64,000 nucleotides of DNA. It comes from Pseudoalteromonas shioyasakiensis. Its GTDB lineage: Bacteria; Pseudomonadota; Gammaproteobacteria; Enterobacterales; Alteromonadaceae. This document shows, in pieces, positions 36,693 through 45,800 of the stretch (positions are counted from its first letter, which is position 1; each line of letters opens with the position of its first letter). Under the pieces are notes generated by a model. It made no database searches, was not told where the DNA came from, and saw nothing but the letters and a program-made list of their open reading frames with translations. The stretch is taken from the NCBI RefSeq assembly GCF_001550135.1, contig NZ_LRUE01000002.1:1-64000 (forward strand), read 5' to 3'. The position numbers and the translations under genes are program-made.

Positions 36693-36865
36693 GCTTAAAT
36701 CAGTTTTTTATTACTTTTATCATCGCAATGTTAATCGGCATTTTGCTGAGTAATACGGGTAAGGTATTGTTTAATAAAGCAGTCGTGCTCTACCGAAAAC
36801 TAACATTTAGGCATGTATTATTAACGCCTTATACGCCAAAACGACACAAGAAGGATAACAAGTGA
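36689..36865 (+). CDS. bcsF: Cellulose complex membrane subunit BcsF
   Basis: Short protein of 58 residues with a single N-terminal transmembrane helix (FFITFIIAMLIGILL) and a basic cytoplasmic tail ending in KRHKKDNK. The size, topology and place between bcsE and bcsG identify it as BcsF, which in E. coli recruits BcsE to the membrane and interacts with BcsG. Its ATG overlaps the bcsE stop and its TGA overlaps the bcsG GTG (GTGA), so all three are translationally linked. Confidence 0.9.
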   Translation: MSLNQFFITFIIAMLIGILLSNTGKVLFNKAVVLYRKLTFRHVLLTPYTPKRHKKDNK

Positions 36866-38442
36866 GGCTTTCAGGATTAGGTATTTGGAATTTATACTTT
36901 TTAGTTAAGTTTGTTCTGTATAGCCGAGGTGATATTTCTTTTGATTTATTTGCAAACTTAGCATTTTTTGCTTTTCTAGCTATCTCTTTTCAACATGTTT
37001 GGTTGTCTCGTATCAAACACGCTATGAGTGTGCTGATAGGTGCGGCTTTATTGTATCACGATTCGTGGTTGCCCCCGATTTCTAGGCTCACCAAGCAAGC
37101 TGGCAATGTACAAGACTTTAGCGTCGGCTACTTTTTTGAGATCACAGCGCGCGTTGTTAGCCTCGATATGATTTTTGCGCTCTTTGCTTTAGTGGTTTTT
37201 TATTGGTTTACTGTTAAGTGGTTGCGTTACACCAGTATTTCAATAATTGGCTTTTTGTATGCGTTTTGGTTAGGTGGGGTTGTTACGAGTGATGAGGTTA
37301 CAACTCAAGTTGCAAGCAATAGCCAAACTACAAAAAAGCAAGTACCCGTTTTAGTTTCTGATACAGCAAAACAAAAGACACCGGATCAACAGTTACAAGA
37401 CTTTTACCAGCAACAGAATTTACTACAAAGCCAGTTTCCTGATGTATTTAATGGTCAACCATTTGATGTTGTTGTGCTAAATATTTGCTCTTTAGCGACG
37501 GCTGATTTAAATGCAATTGGTGTTGAGCCACGTAACTTATTTGCTGATTTTGATATTTTGTTTAGCCAATTTAACTCAGCAACGTCGTACAGTGGCCCTG
37601 CGGCAATTCGTTTATTACGAGCAAGTTGCGGGCAAACAAGTCAAGAGCAACTATTTAAACCTGTTGATGAGCAATGTCAGCTATTCACTAATCTTGCTGA
37701 GCTTGGCTATAAAACCAGTGTGGCTCTTAACCACGATGGACATTTTGATGATTTTATAGGTTTGATCAGACAATACGGTGGTGTTTCTGTGCCAAAACTG
37801 GATTTTAGCCAATTTAGTGCTGCGCAGTATGGTTTCGATGGCAAACCGATTTATTCTGATGCGGATATACTCTCTAACTGGTTGAAAAAGCAAGGTTCGA
37901 GTGAGCAGCCTAGGGCTCTTTATTACAACACCATTAGCTTACACGATGGCAATCAACTTGCTGGTCGTGAACGTATGAATAGCTTTGAAAGCTATCCGCT
38001 TAGACAACAGCGCTTATTTAATGACATCGATAAGTTTATAACTGAGTTAAAAGCGCAAGGTCGTAATGTTATGCTGGTGGTTGTGCCTGAGCATGGGGCA
38101 GCCTTACAGGGTGATAAACTACAATTCTCTGGCTTGCGCGAAATTCCGAGCCCTTCAATAGTTTCAGTGCCAACTGCGGTTAAATTCATCGGTCCTGATA
38201 TAAAGCATGATGGGCTGAATGTCGTTGATGAAACAATGAGTTACTTTTCACTGTCAGAGTTAATCAACAATACGATGAAGTTAGATTTGTTCACAGGTAC
38301 GGTACCCATTAACCGAGTGCTTGATAATTTACCAACTTCAGCCAAGGTCGCCGAGAATGAAGATACGGTAATGATGTATATAAAAGGGCAGCCTTACATC
38401 CAATTAGATGGTGGAGAATGGACCAAGTACCCGACTAATTAA
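36862..38442 (+). CDS. bcsG: Cellulose phosphoethanolamine transferase BcsG
   Basis: Inner-membrane enzyme of 526 residues that transfers phosphoethanolamine from phosphatidylethanolamine onto nascent cellulose. Five N-terminal transmembrane helices (about 1-145) lead to a periplasmic alkaline-phosphatase-like domain. Visible are VVLNICSLATADL (metal site), NSATSYSGPAAIRLLRASCG with the nucleophile Ser and family Cys, and VVVPEHGAALQGD with the metal-binding Glu-His. The start is the GTG at 36862 overlapping bcsF. It is followed by tyrR after 94 bases with no strong hairpin. Confidence 0.95.
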   Translation: MRLSGLGIWNLYFLVKFVLYSRGDISFDLFANLAFFAFLAISFQHVWLSRIKHAMSVLIGAALLYHDSWLPPISRLTKQAGNVQDFSVGYFFEITARVVSLDMIFALFALVVFYWFTVKWLRYTSISIIGFLYAFWLGGVVTSDEVTTQVASNSQTTKKQVPVLVSDTAKQKTPDQQLQDFYQQQNLLQSQFPDVFNGQPFDVVVLNICSLATADLNAIGVEPRNLFADFDILFSQFNSATSYSGPAAIRLLRASCGQTSQEQLFKPVDEQCQLFTNLAELGYKTSVALNHDGHFDDFIGLIRQYGGVSVPKLDFSQFSAAQYGFDGKPIYSDADILSNWLKKQGSSEQPRALYYNTISLHDGNQLAGRERMNSFESYPLRQQRLFNDIDKFITELKAQGRNVMLVVVPEHGAALQGDKLQFSGLREIPSPSIVSVPTAVKFIGPDIKHDGLNVVDETMSYFSLSELINNTMKLDLFTGTVPINRVLDNLPTSAKVAENEDTVMMYIKGQPYIQLDGGEWTKYPTN

Positions 38443-38448
38443 GTTATT

Positions 38449-38466
38449 TGTCCAAAATTGTTTACA
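38449..38466 (+). promoter_or_regulatory. TyrR box upstream of tyrR
   Basis: TGTCCA-AAATTG-TTTACA matches the consensus TGTAAA-N6-TTTACA at ten of twelve positions, with one perfect half site, 71-88 bases before the tyrR start. Autorepression of tyrR is known in E. coli, so this is a sensible autoregulatory site. Confidence 0.6.
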
Positions 38467-38536
38467 ATAGACTACCCAGCTGCAGGGAGTTAGCGTATTA
38501 TTCTCATACTATAGGTTCCCGTTTTTTGAGGATGTA

Positions 38537-40093
38537 ATGCGTTTAGATATCCACTGTGCTGACCGAATTGGTATCGCACAAGAGATTCTCAATATCTTGG
38601 TTAGTTACCAAGTTGATTTAAAAGGCATCGAAGTAGATTCGGTTAATTGTCGAATGTACGTGAGCTTTCCGCCTATTGAGTTTGAACAATTCCAAAAAAT
38701 CATGCCATCTATCCGATTGATAGATGGTGTGAAAGACGTTCGTACAACTGCATTTTTACCTTCTGAGCGAGAGCATAATGAGTTAAATACATTACTGCGT
38801 GCATTGCCTGACGGTGTGATATCTATTGACGCTAAAGGCTGGGTGCGTTTATGTAATGATGCTGCGTGTCGCGACCTGCAATTATCTGAAAGCGAAGTGA
38901 TTGGCGCTAACATCAATAATCTGCTTAAAGGCTTTAATTTTACGCGTTGGTTAGAAGGCAAAGAAGTACTTGGCCAAACAACCCGAGTTGAAGTAGCTGG
39001 CGAAGACTTTATTGCCGATATTCTGCCTATTTCAGTACCACAAGGGGCTGAAGGAGATGTATTAGCCGGTGCCGTTATCAATATCAAATCACAAAGCCGA
39101 TTAGGTCAACAAGTCAGTGCGTTTCGCCGTTATGGCCAAGAAAGCTTTGCAACTATACATAACTTTAGTACTGCAATGCGCCGTGTGGTCCGTGAAGCGC
39201 GTAAAATGGCACAGCTTGAAGCACCAATCCTGATTACCGGTGAAACTGGCACAGGTAAAGAGTTACTGGCTCGTGCCTGTCATTACGCATCAAACCGCTC
39301 AGTAAAACCGTTTATTGCTTTGTCATGTGCTTCGTTGCCTGATGATGTCGCTGAGTCTGAACTATTTGGTTACGCAGGCTATGAAGAAAACGCGGCACCA
39401 AAACGCGGCGTTTTAGAGCAAGCTGATGGTGGCACTGTGTTTTTAGATGAAGTTGGTGAAATGTCGACTCAGCTACAAACTAAGCTACTACGTTTTTTAC
39501 AAGACGGTACCTTCCGAAAAGTCGGTGATGAAAACGAAGTAAAAGTAAATGTGCGTATTGTTGCTGCAACCCAAAAGGACTTGCCTGCGATGGTGCAAGA
39601 AGGGACATTTAGGGAAGACCTCTATTACCGAATTAATGTTTTAACTTTAGAAATAGCCCCATTACGTGATAGAAAAGCTGATATTGGCCCACTAGCGGAG
39701 CATTTTATTCAAAAGTATGCCCAGCAAAATGGCCATTCTGTGCCTGTGATGTCTGAAGATTGTTTACGTTTTTTACAAGATTATCCATGGCCGGGTAACG
39801 TGCGCCAATTAGAAAATGCGATTTACCGTGCTGTGTCGTTGTTAGATGATAACGAATTGCGTATTGAGCACCTACAGTTACCAACGTTTACCCATGATTT
39901 AGGGTATCTGGAGTCTGATTTTGAAGGAACTTTAGACCAAGCGGTAAAACGTTTTGAGGCGACTTTACTTCGTAAGCTTTATCCAGCTTATCCAAGCTCT
40001 CGTCAGCTCGCTAAGCGATTAGGTTTGAGCCACACGGCAGTAGCAAATAAGCTTCGAGATTACGGTATTAACCGCAAAACAGTAAAGGTTTAA
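38537..40093 (+). CDS. tyrR: Aromatic amino-acid-responsive transcriptional regulator TyrR
   Basis: Regulator of 518 residues. An ACT domain (MRLDIHCADRIGIAQEILNIL) and a PAS domain (about 78-190, ALPDGVISIDAKGWV) precede an AAA+ domain with Walker A TGETGTGKELLA and Walker B GGTVFLDEVGEM. A Fis-type HTH lies at the C terminus (SSRQLAKRLGLSHTAVANKLRDYG). As in true TyrR, the GAFTGA loop of sigma54 activators is missing (ELFGYAGYEENAAP instead), so it should act with sigma70. Probable targets in the window are tyrR itself and hpd. ATG preceded by GAGGATGTA. It ends with a strong terminator. Confidence 0.96.
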   Translation: MRLDIHCADRIGIAQEILNILVSYQVDLKGIEVDSVNCRMYVSFPPIEFEQFQKIMPSIRLIDGVKDVRTTAFLPSEREHNELNTLLRALPDGVISIDAKGWVRLCNDAACRDLQLSESEVIGANINNLLKGFNFTRWLEGKEVLGQTTRVEVAGEDFIADILPISVPQGAEGDVLAGAVINIKSQSRLGQQVSAFRRYGQESFATIHNFSTAMRRVVREARKMAQLEAPILITGETGTGKELLARACHYASNRSVKPFIALSCASLPDDVAESELFGYAGYEENAAPKRGVLEQADGGTVFLDEVGEMSTQLQTKLLRFLQDGTFRKVGDENEVKVNVRIVAATQKDLPAMVQEGTFREDLYYRINVLTLEIAPLRDRKADIGPLAEHFIQKYAQQNGHSVPVMSEDCLRFLQDYPWPGNVRQLENAIYRAVSLLDDNELRIEHLQLPTFTHDLGYLESDFEGTLDQAVKRFEATLLRKLYPAYPSSRQLAKRLGLSHTAVANKLRDYGINRKTVKV

Positions 40094-40113
40094 TTATAAA
40101 GCTTAATTAAGCA

Positions 40114-40146
40114 AAAAAGGCTTAGGTAAAACCTAAGCCTTTTTCT
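40114..40146. terminator. Intrinsic terminator after tyrR
   Basis: A perfect 14-bp stem AAAAAGGCTTAGGT/ACCTAAGCCTTTTT with an AAA loop is T-rich on both sides, so it also serves the convergent gene at 40160. Confidence 0.93.
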
Positions 40147-40159
40147 TTTCGATTAAAAA

Positions 40160-40648
40160 CTATTGTTTGGTACCCATATCCTTGGTGACACCATCGATAG
40201 CGATATTTTTAATACCCTCATCGTCGAACTTAATAACAACACTGATGTTGTTGCGGGCAAAAAAGTAGTCTCGATTATCAAGGCTGATAACATAATCACC
40301 TTTGACTGAATCGCTGAATTTGCGCTTTTCGAGTTTTAGGGTGTGATCAGCAATTTGCCAGTTGAAGCCTTCAATAAAGCCATTATTAAATTCCTGAACC
40401 CATACCTGTTGCTCGTCTTTGCTGAGTGTAATCGCCACAGAATATGACTCAGGTAATGACATATCATAGCTTTTATCACCAATAGTGAACTTTTCAGCAT
40501 CTTGTTGCCAAGCAAAGCCAAATTTAAAGGCTTTTTCAACACCCGTTGGGTACTTTAAGGTTCCATCCCCAGCAAAGTTAAAATCTGCAAAGGCAGAGCT
40601 GGTAAATAAACTGGCTGAAAACAGAGTGACCAAACTAAATAATTTCAT
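40160..40648 (-). CDS. Hypothetical exported protein
   Basis: Protein of 162 residues with a clear signal peptide (MKLFSLVTLFSASLFTSSAFA). The mature part is beta-rich and has repeated hydrophobic/polar alternation (FNFAGDGTLKY, FKFGFAWQQDAEKF, SYSVAITLSKDEQQVWVQEF), ending near MGTKQ, without cysteines or a lipobox. A small periplasmic or outer-membrane-associated beta protein is likely. I do not recognise the family. It is monocistronic, divergent from the thioesterase gene, and shares the tyrR terminator. Confidence 0.8.
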   Translation of the reverse strand: MKLFSLVTLFSASLFTSSAFADFNFAGDGTLKYPTGVEKAFKFGFAWQQDAEKFTIGDKSYDMSLPESYSVAITLSKDEQQVWVQEFNNGFIEGFNWQIADHTLKLEKRKFSDSVKGDYVISLDNRDYFFARNNISVVIKFDDEGIKNIAIDGVTKDMGTKQ

Positions 40649-40757
40649 TAGGTTATTCTTTTTTTATACTAATATATGCACAGATTAGAGCAGAATATTC
40701 GCCTTAGCAATACGCTGTGATACACTTTGTGCATCATCAACTGGTTAGACCTTTACC

Positions 40758-41288
40758 GTGAACCTCTATTTTCGACTAATACTGCTGTTTTTTAAAATTA
40801 AACGTAATCGTGATTATCAACAATTGTTAGACACGATTGATATTGAATTCAAAGCGTTACCGACCGATTGCGATATTAACTTCCATCTGACTAATTCTCG
40901 CTACTTAGCAATGATGGACCTTGCCCGTACTTGGATGACTGAGCGAGTAGGCTTGTTAAAGCACATAATGAAGCGCCGCTGGTTTCCAATCGTTAATGCA
41001 ACTGCAATTACCTATATTCGCGATATTAAGCCAATGCAAAAGTACACAGTTAGCACTCGCTTGGTTGGCTGGGACCATAAATACTTTTACATTGAGCAAA
41101 AGTTTCACTCAGAAAGAGGTTTGCATGCAATTGCTTATGTGCGTGGTGTATTTAAACGTAAAAAAGGTGTTGTGAGCGTTGAAGAGATGCTTGAAGTTGC
41201 GGGCTTTAGCGGAGTTGCACCTATTTTGCCAGCAGAAGTGATGCACTGGAAAGAAATGTTAGAGCAAAAGAAGCTCACTAATAAGTGA
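40758..41288 (+). CDS. Hotdog-fold acyl-CoA thioesterase-like protein
   Basis: Protein of 176 residues related to 4-hydroxybenzoyl-CoA-thioesterase-type enzymes. After a hydrophobic N terminus it shows TDCDINFHLTNSRYLAMMDLART, the family pattern D.N.H.NN..Y....D.AR, then TAITYIRDIKPMQKYTVSTRLVGWDHKYFYIEQKF, and a final strand CDYVRGVFKRKKG-like (AYVRGVFKRKKGVVS). It probably hydrolyses a long-chain acyl thioester; the substrate is not evident. The start codon is GTG at 40758. A bidirectional terminator follows. Confidence 0.85.
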   Translation: MNLYFRLILLFFKIKRNRDYQQLLDTIDIEFKALPTDCDINFHLTNSRYLAMMDLARTWMTERVGLLKHIMKRRWFPIVNATAITYIRDIKPMQKYTVSTRLVGWDHKYFYIEQKFHSERGLHAIAYVRGVFKRKKGVVSVEEMLEVAGFSGVAPILPAEVMHWKEMLEQKKLTNK

Positions 41289-41307
41289 TACCTAAGATTA
41301 GCTAAAA

Positions 41308-41332
41308 AAAATGCCAGCTAAGCTGGCATTTT
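41308..41332. terminator. Bidirectional terminator between convergent genes
   Basis: An 11-bp stem AAAATGCCAGC/GCTGGCATTTT with a TAA loop lies between the stops of the thioesterase (+) and the exported DUF642-like gene (-). Confidence 0.9.
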
Positions 41333-41349
41333 ATGGCTTTAAACACAGT

Positions 41350-42594
41350 TTACTCTGCTGCGCAAACTGCTTCACTAACAAACGTTAAATCGTTTACGTG
41401 TGCCGGACCATCCATCACGAATGTCGCTTCAGCGGTGTTTTGATCTAAGGTGTAGATTTTTGCATTCTCGCCGCTTTCTCTACCTGAAATATAAATTGTA
41501 CCGTCATCAGCAATCGCAATACCTGACGCCCAATTAACACCGTGCTCACCGATCCGGGTTAATTCAAGGTTACCTTCGTCCACAGTGTAAAGTGCTTGAC
41601 CTGTTAACACGTAAAGTACGTTGTAATCACTTGAATAAGCGATGTCGCCGTCTGCAAATGTATCGCCTTCATACGATAGTTTACCTAATACCGTTTTTTC
41701 ACCTGTAGTTAGGTCAAAATCATACATGTATGTTTTGCTTGTCGCACGTAAAGACAGACCATCCGCAGTCACTGTTGAGCGATAAATTGGGAATGATGTC
41801 GCATCTGCAACTTCAGCTTGCGTATCAGTGGCTAAATCTAGGCTATAGATTTTTGACGCTTTGCTGCTTTTATCAAGTTGCTCCATGAAATAAAGCACAC
41901 CGTCATTGCTAGCAATATTTGATGCTGTATTGCTCAGGCCAGCAACTACAGTTACAGCGCTTGATTCTGGATTGAAGTGATATACATAGCCTTCAGTTTC
42001 AGAGCCAAAGTTATTAATACCGTATAAACCGGTTACAACTGCACATGGTGCCGGAATTTCAGTCACTACGACGTTATCGATGAATGCACCTACTGAATCA
42101 GATGTCCCCGCGCCTGCAAAGCTTAACACTGAGCTTGCGCTGTCAGCCTCAACTGTAAAGCTGTATTTAGTCCAGCCTTTTGTGCTGCTGTTGACAACGG
42201 CTAATGATTCACCATTCCAGAAAACTTCTGCTTTATTTGTTTGTTCATTGCCTGTTACACGTGCAGAATAGTAAAAGCTCACTTCATATTGATTCCCAGC
42301 AGTCGTCGCAATTGCTTGCGAAATACTGTAGTTGGCTGTTGAATCAAGCTCAATGAGTTGCTCACCATCTTGTGCAGGAATAATTCCAAGTTTATTGGTT
42401 TGAATTTCAAATTTAGCGTTAGTGCTACGAGTCCAACCAGGTATTACATCAAATAACTGCCATTGACCATTGTGAGCGGTCACTGTATCTGTATTTTCAA
42501 ATGATCCGTTTTCTACTAAATTTGTGCCAGCCATTGCGATCGTTGATGCAATAGCTAAAGGTAAAATTGCTAGTTTAGTAACCAAGCTTTTCAT
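41350..42594 (-). CDS. Exported protein with N-terminal DUF642/carbohydrate-binding-like domain and beta-propeller-like region
   Basis: Secreted protein of 414 residues. The signal peptide (MKSLVTKLAILPLAIASTIAMA) is followed by NLVENGSFENT, the hallmark start of DUF642 and related galactose-binding-type sandwiches, continuing to AFIDNVVVTEIPAP (about residue 180). The rest has repeats of the form ...YVYHFNPESSAVTVVAGL, IYSLDLATDTQAEV, MYDFDLTTGEKTVLGKL, LYTVDEGNLELTRIG and IYTLDQNTAEATFV, about 40-45 residues apart, as in a beta-propeller. It may bind extracellular polysaccharide. There are two Cys near the domain junction and C terminus. RBS GGAG before the ATG. Confidence 0.82.
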   Translation of the reverse strand: MKSLVTKLAILPLAIASTIAMAGTNLVENGSFENTDTVTAHNGQWQLFDVIPGWTRSTNAKFEIQTNKLGIIPAQDGEQLIELDSTANYSISQAIATTAGNQYEVSFYYSARVTGNEQTNKAEVFWNGESLAVVNSSTKGWTKYSFTVEADSASSVLSFAGAGTSDSVGAFIDNVVVTEIPAPCAVVTGLYGINNFGSETEGYVYHFNPESSAVTVVAGLSNTASNIASNDGVLYFMEQLDKSSKASKIYSLDLATDTQAEVADATSFPIYRSTVTADGLSLRATSKTYMYDFDLTTGEKTVLGKLSYEGDTFADGDIAYSSDYNVLYVLTGQALYTVDEGNLELTRIGEHGVNWASGIAIADDGTIYISGRESGENAKIYTLDQNTAEATFVMDGPAHVNDLTFVSEAVCAAE

Positions 42595-42785
42595 GACACT
42601 CTCCGTTAGGTGATTAACATAAAATTAATATTGAATAGTATAATTTTACTGCTTTAAATGGCTTTTGTTCAATTAAGGAACAAGCCGGATTTGCGGTGAT
42701 TTTACGTTTAATCGTTTAACTTTATGATTTGTAAAAGCTTGTTTTTTGATCGGAAATTTCTGATTTTTCAAGATTTTTTTATAGC

Positions 42786-42821
42786 TCAAAAAAACCAAAC
42801 CCGTAAGTATTGGGGTTTGGT
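42786..42821 (-). terminator. Intrinsic terminator of the PGA-like operon
   Basis: Read on the minus strand, ACCAAACCC (42813-42821) pairs with GGGTTTGGT (42794-42802) and is followed by a T-tract (GGTTTTTTTGAG). It lies just after the CapB-like stop codon, closing the seven-gene operon. Confidence 0.8.
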
Positions 42822-42840
42822 CTTGGGTCTAACCATAAAG

Positions 42841-45800
42841 TTAGTCTTGATTTGACTTGTTCGCGAACCATCCAGACTTTTGATTGCGACTAAGTTTACC
42901 GAGTAGCTTAATCGCTTTTTCTAGAGTGATACGCTGATCTGCAATATCGCGATAAATTTGGTTTGCGCGCTTTTTCCGTTTTACTGCAGCACCGGCATCT
43001 AAAAATGATTCAATTAGTTGATTGAAGTATTTCACAAGTAAGGCTTGTTGTTGCTCCTGCTTTTGGTTTGATTCATCTTCTTCAAGTTTTTCTAACAGGC
43101 TAGATATTTCAGCCTGGCAAAACTCATTTTGCGCAAGGTGAGTTTTCTTTAAAGTTGCTAAATGTTGTTTCATATAGTCTATTTCAATGAGATTGAACGA
43201 AACAATCATATTTAAGTTTGTAAGTGCGGTACGAAACTCTTTAGCTGAACACTGTTCAGTAAATAAGTGGCGAATGGTTTGATGTATTTTCTGCCACTGT
43301 TGCCATGCGTACACGTAGTTTAAACCCGCACCTTTTATGTTTTGCATACCTACAATAACCTGATGTGTATTTGGCAGAGCTAAATCGGCGGTTGAAATAG
43401 TAAGTTCATCGGCAGATAAATTGCTGTTTTCATGGACTGTTATTTTAGACTTAGTAATAGTTAATAGGCGCTCTTTTATTTCATTTGCATTTTCAGCTAT
43501 GTTTTCTTGTAAAGCAGCAAGCGCATTTCGTTGAAAGTGGTGGCGGAAATAACTCAAAATAACACCTACTTGTGAGTCTAAAATATCTCCGAGAATTTCT
43601 TTTACGCAGGCTTTATTGAGTGTCCCTTCACTCAGCGACATTAATTTATCTGCATTAGTTTGCCCATATGCATGGACAAAGCGGGCATGAAGCTGCTCTG
43701 CAGTTAATAAGTTAAGTTGTACCGATAGGCTTTCAAGTTCTTCAATATCATTATTTTCAATGAGCTTATCAATTCGCTCTGTTAATGCATTTATAAAATA
43801 ACTATAAAAGCCATCTACATTAGTACCTATCACTACAATTCGGTCAAACCTTAAGTCATGGCTCAAAATATTAGCGAATACTTTCGAGCGAGCGACACGA
43901 TCATTACGGTTATTAATTAATGCAATGACTTGTGTCTTAGGGCAATCATTGAGCTCATAAAGGCTGAGTCTGCGCCAATTCTCAAGCGTTGCTAAGCGCT
44001 CATTTGCCGACATACTATTTACAAAAGACTGCTCTATAGAACCTATTGGTGCCCGAGGAAACTGTTGTAATACGCCGATGTCAGGAATAATTCGCGCAGA
44101 GGTTTCTTTAAATACATAATCTTTGCTGAGGCCAATGTGTTTGGCCATTTTACAAACTAAGGCAATATTTGCAGGATGCTCTTGATATGGATAAAGGGCT
44201 CGAATATCTTCGGTAATTTGTAGGCCGTCAGCCCAATGAACCTGAATTAAATTTGAATTCTTTTGCTTCGCATTCGCCTCAAGTATAGGGGCCATGTTTT
44301 GCTCGCTGGTGAATACTAAGCTGTTTTCACCAATAAAATGGCTTGTTTCATTAGCAACATCGATACCTGTTGGTCCTAAAATGTCTTCATGATCCGGGTA
44401 GGCGTTAGTGATAGTTGAAAAGCTATCTTGCATCCAGTTGCGCAAAATTCTGACATAACGCGGAGTTAAGCCCATGCATTCCCATAAAAAAACATCCGCA
44501 TTAACATTTTTGGCAAAATGTAAAACGTCACTTTGTTCCCAAATACTGGCTTTATCAAAGGGTCTAAATAGAGGGATTTCGAACTGTTCACCACTGGCTC
44601 GGGCATAGATCATGGTCGCTTCACAGCCTGTGGTTTTACTAACAACTTTTAACGTGAGGCTACTAAAAAGTGCGGCTTTTAAACGCTCAGTTCCTGACTT
44701 TCCTCGCGTTCCCCAACCACCAATTGAAACCGGAATGTGTGCTCTATCAGACTTTATTTGACGACTTATTTTCAAATGCCTTGCCCAAAAGTAGGCGATA
44801 AAGCTGAGCACAAAGAATATAAGCTGGCCTATGCTATTTTGGTAAATTGAATAAGCATACTCTTTAAAGCTTGACCATAGATTAAACAGAAATGGTGTAA
44901 TTGCGAGTTTGTTATATAAACTACTGATACTTGTTTCTACCGGGAAGTTTGTATCAAGTACGCTACCATACGGCTGAAAATCAAGTGTAAACCCTTTACT
45001 TTTTAATATCTCTAAAAACTGTTTTTGTTCAACTTCTGAGCCATTTCTCAGCTCGTTTAATTTTTCATAGTTAAACGATATCCAGCTATAGCAGTAAAGC
45101 CTTTTAAATAGGCTCTTCGGTGGGGTCACTATGAGAATACCATCCGGTGTATAGGTTTTTGCTGGCGTTTTTAGGTTGTCTTGAGAAAGGCTGCTCAAAA
45201 GAAAGTCGAGTAATGGCAAGTGTTCACGAGCACTAAATTGCTGTTCATCAAAGCGTGGTTCGCCAGGGACTTCTGTTTGACTAATTTCAGCCACTGTACT
45301 ACTAGGTACATGCATAAATGCACTTGGTTTTCTTGCATGCATGTGGTTAAAACTCTGGCGTTTATCAGTACTCGGCGTTTTGAATTCATGCCAAAGTCGC
45401 CAAAAACGAAAGCCTCGCTTGTAGCCATATTGTACTTGCCATGATTTCTTTCGCGCACTGACATTGTAGGCTTCATAATTTTGCGCTTGATTACTTAATA
45501 ACCTGCCGAGTAACTGCTCATTCCAATCAGCTAAATCTAGATTTTTGTGGGCGCTCAGGTCAACTTCAAGTTGTGCTACTTGCTGCTGGTGCATAAAGCT
45601 GACAAGTTGTTCTCGTACACGGCTGATAATGCGACGAATAGCGAGGCTTGGCTCATCTTCTAGGCGCTGATTTAAAAATTCCACAAATGATTTAAATAAA
45701 CTATTAGCTTGCTGCTCTGTATGGCAATCCACTTGCAGGTTAAACATAATGCGAGGACTTAACTCGAGTAATAAGCGCTTTTCAGCAAAGCTAGCCGTTG

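Noticed and set aside
38605-39087. 160-codon open frame on the - strand
   Set aside because: It is antisense to the ACT-PAS part of tyrR, without RBS or family match.
38537-40093. Sigma54-dependent activator
   Set aside because: The AAA+ domain lacks the GAFTGA loop and the protein has the ACT-PAS front of TyrR, a sigma70 regulator.
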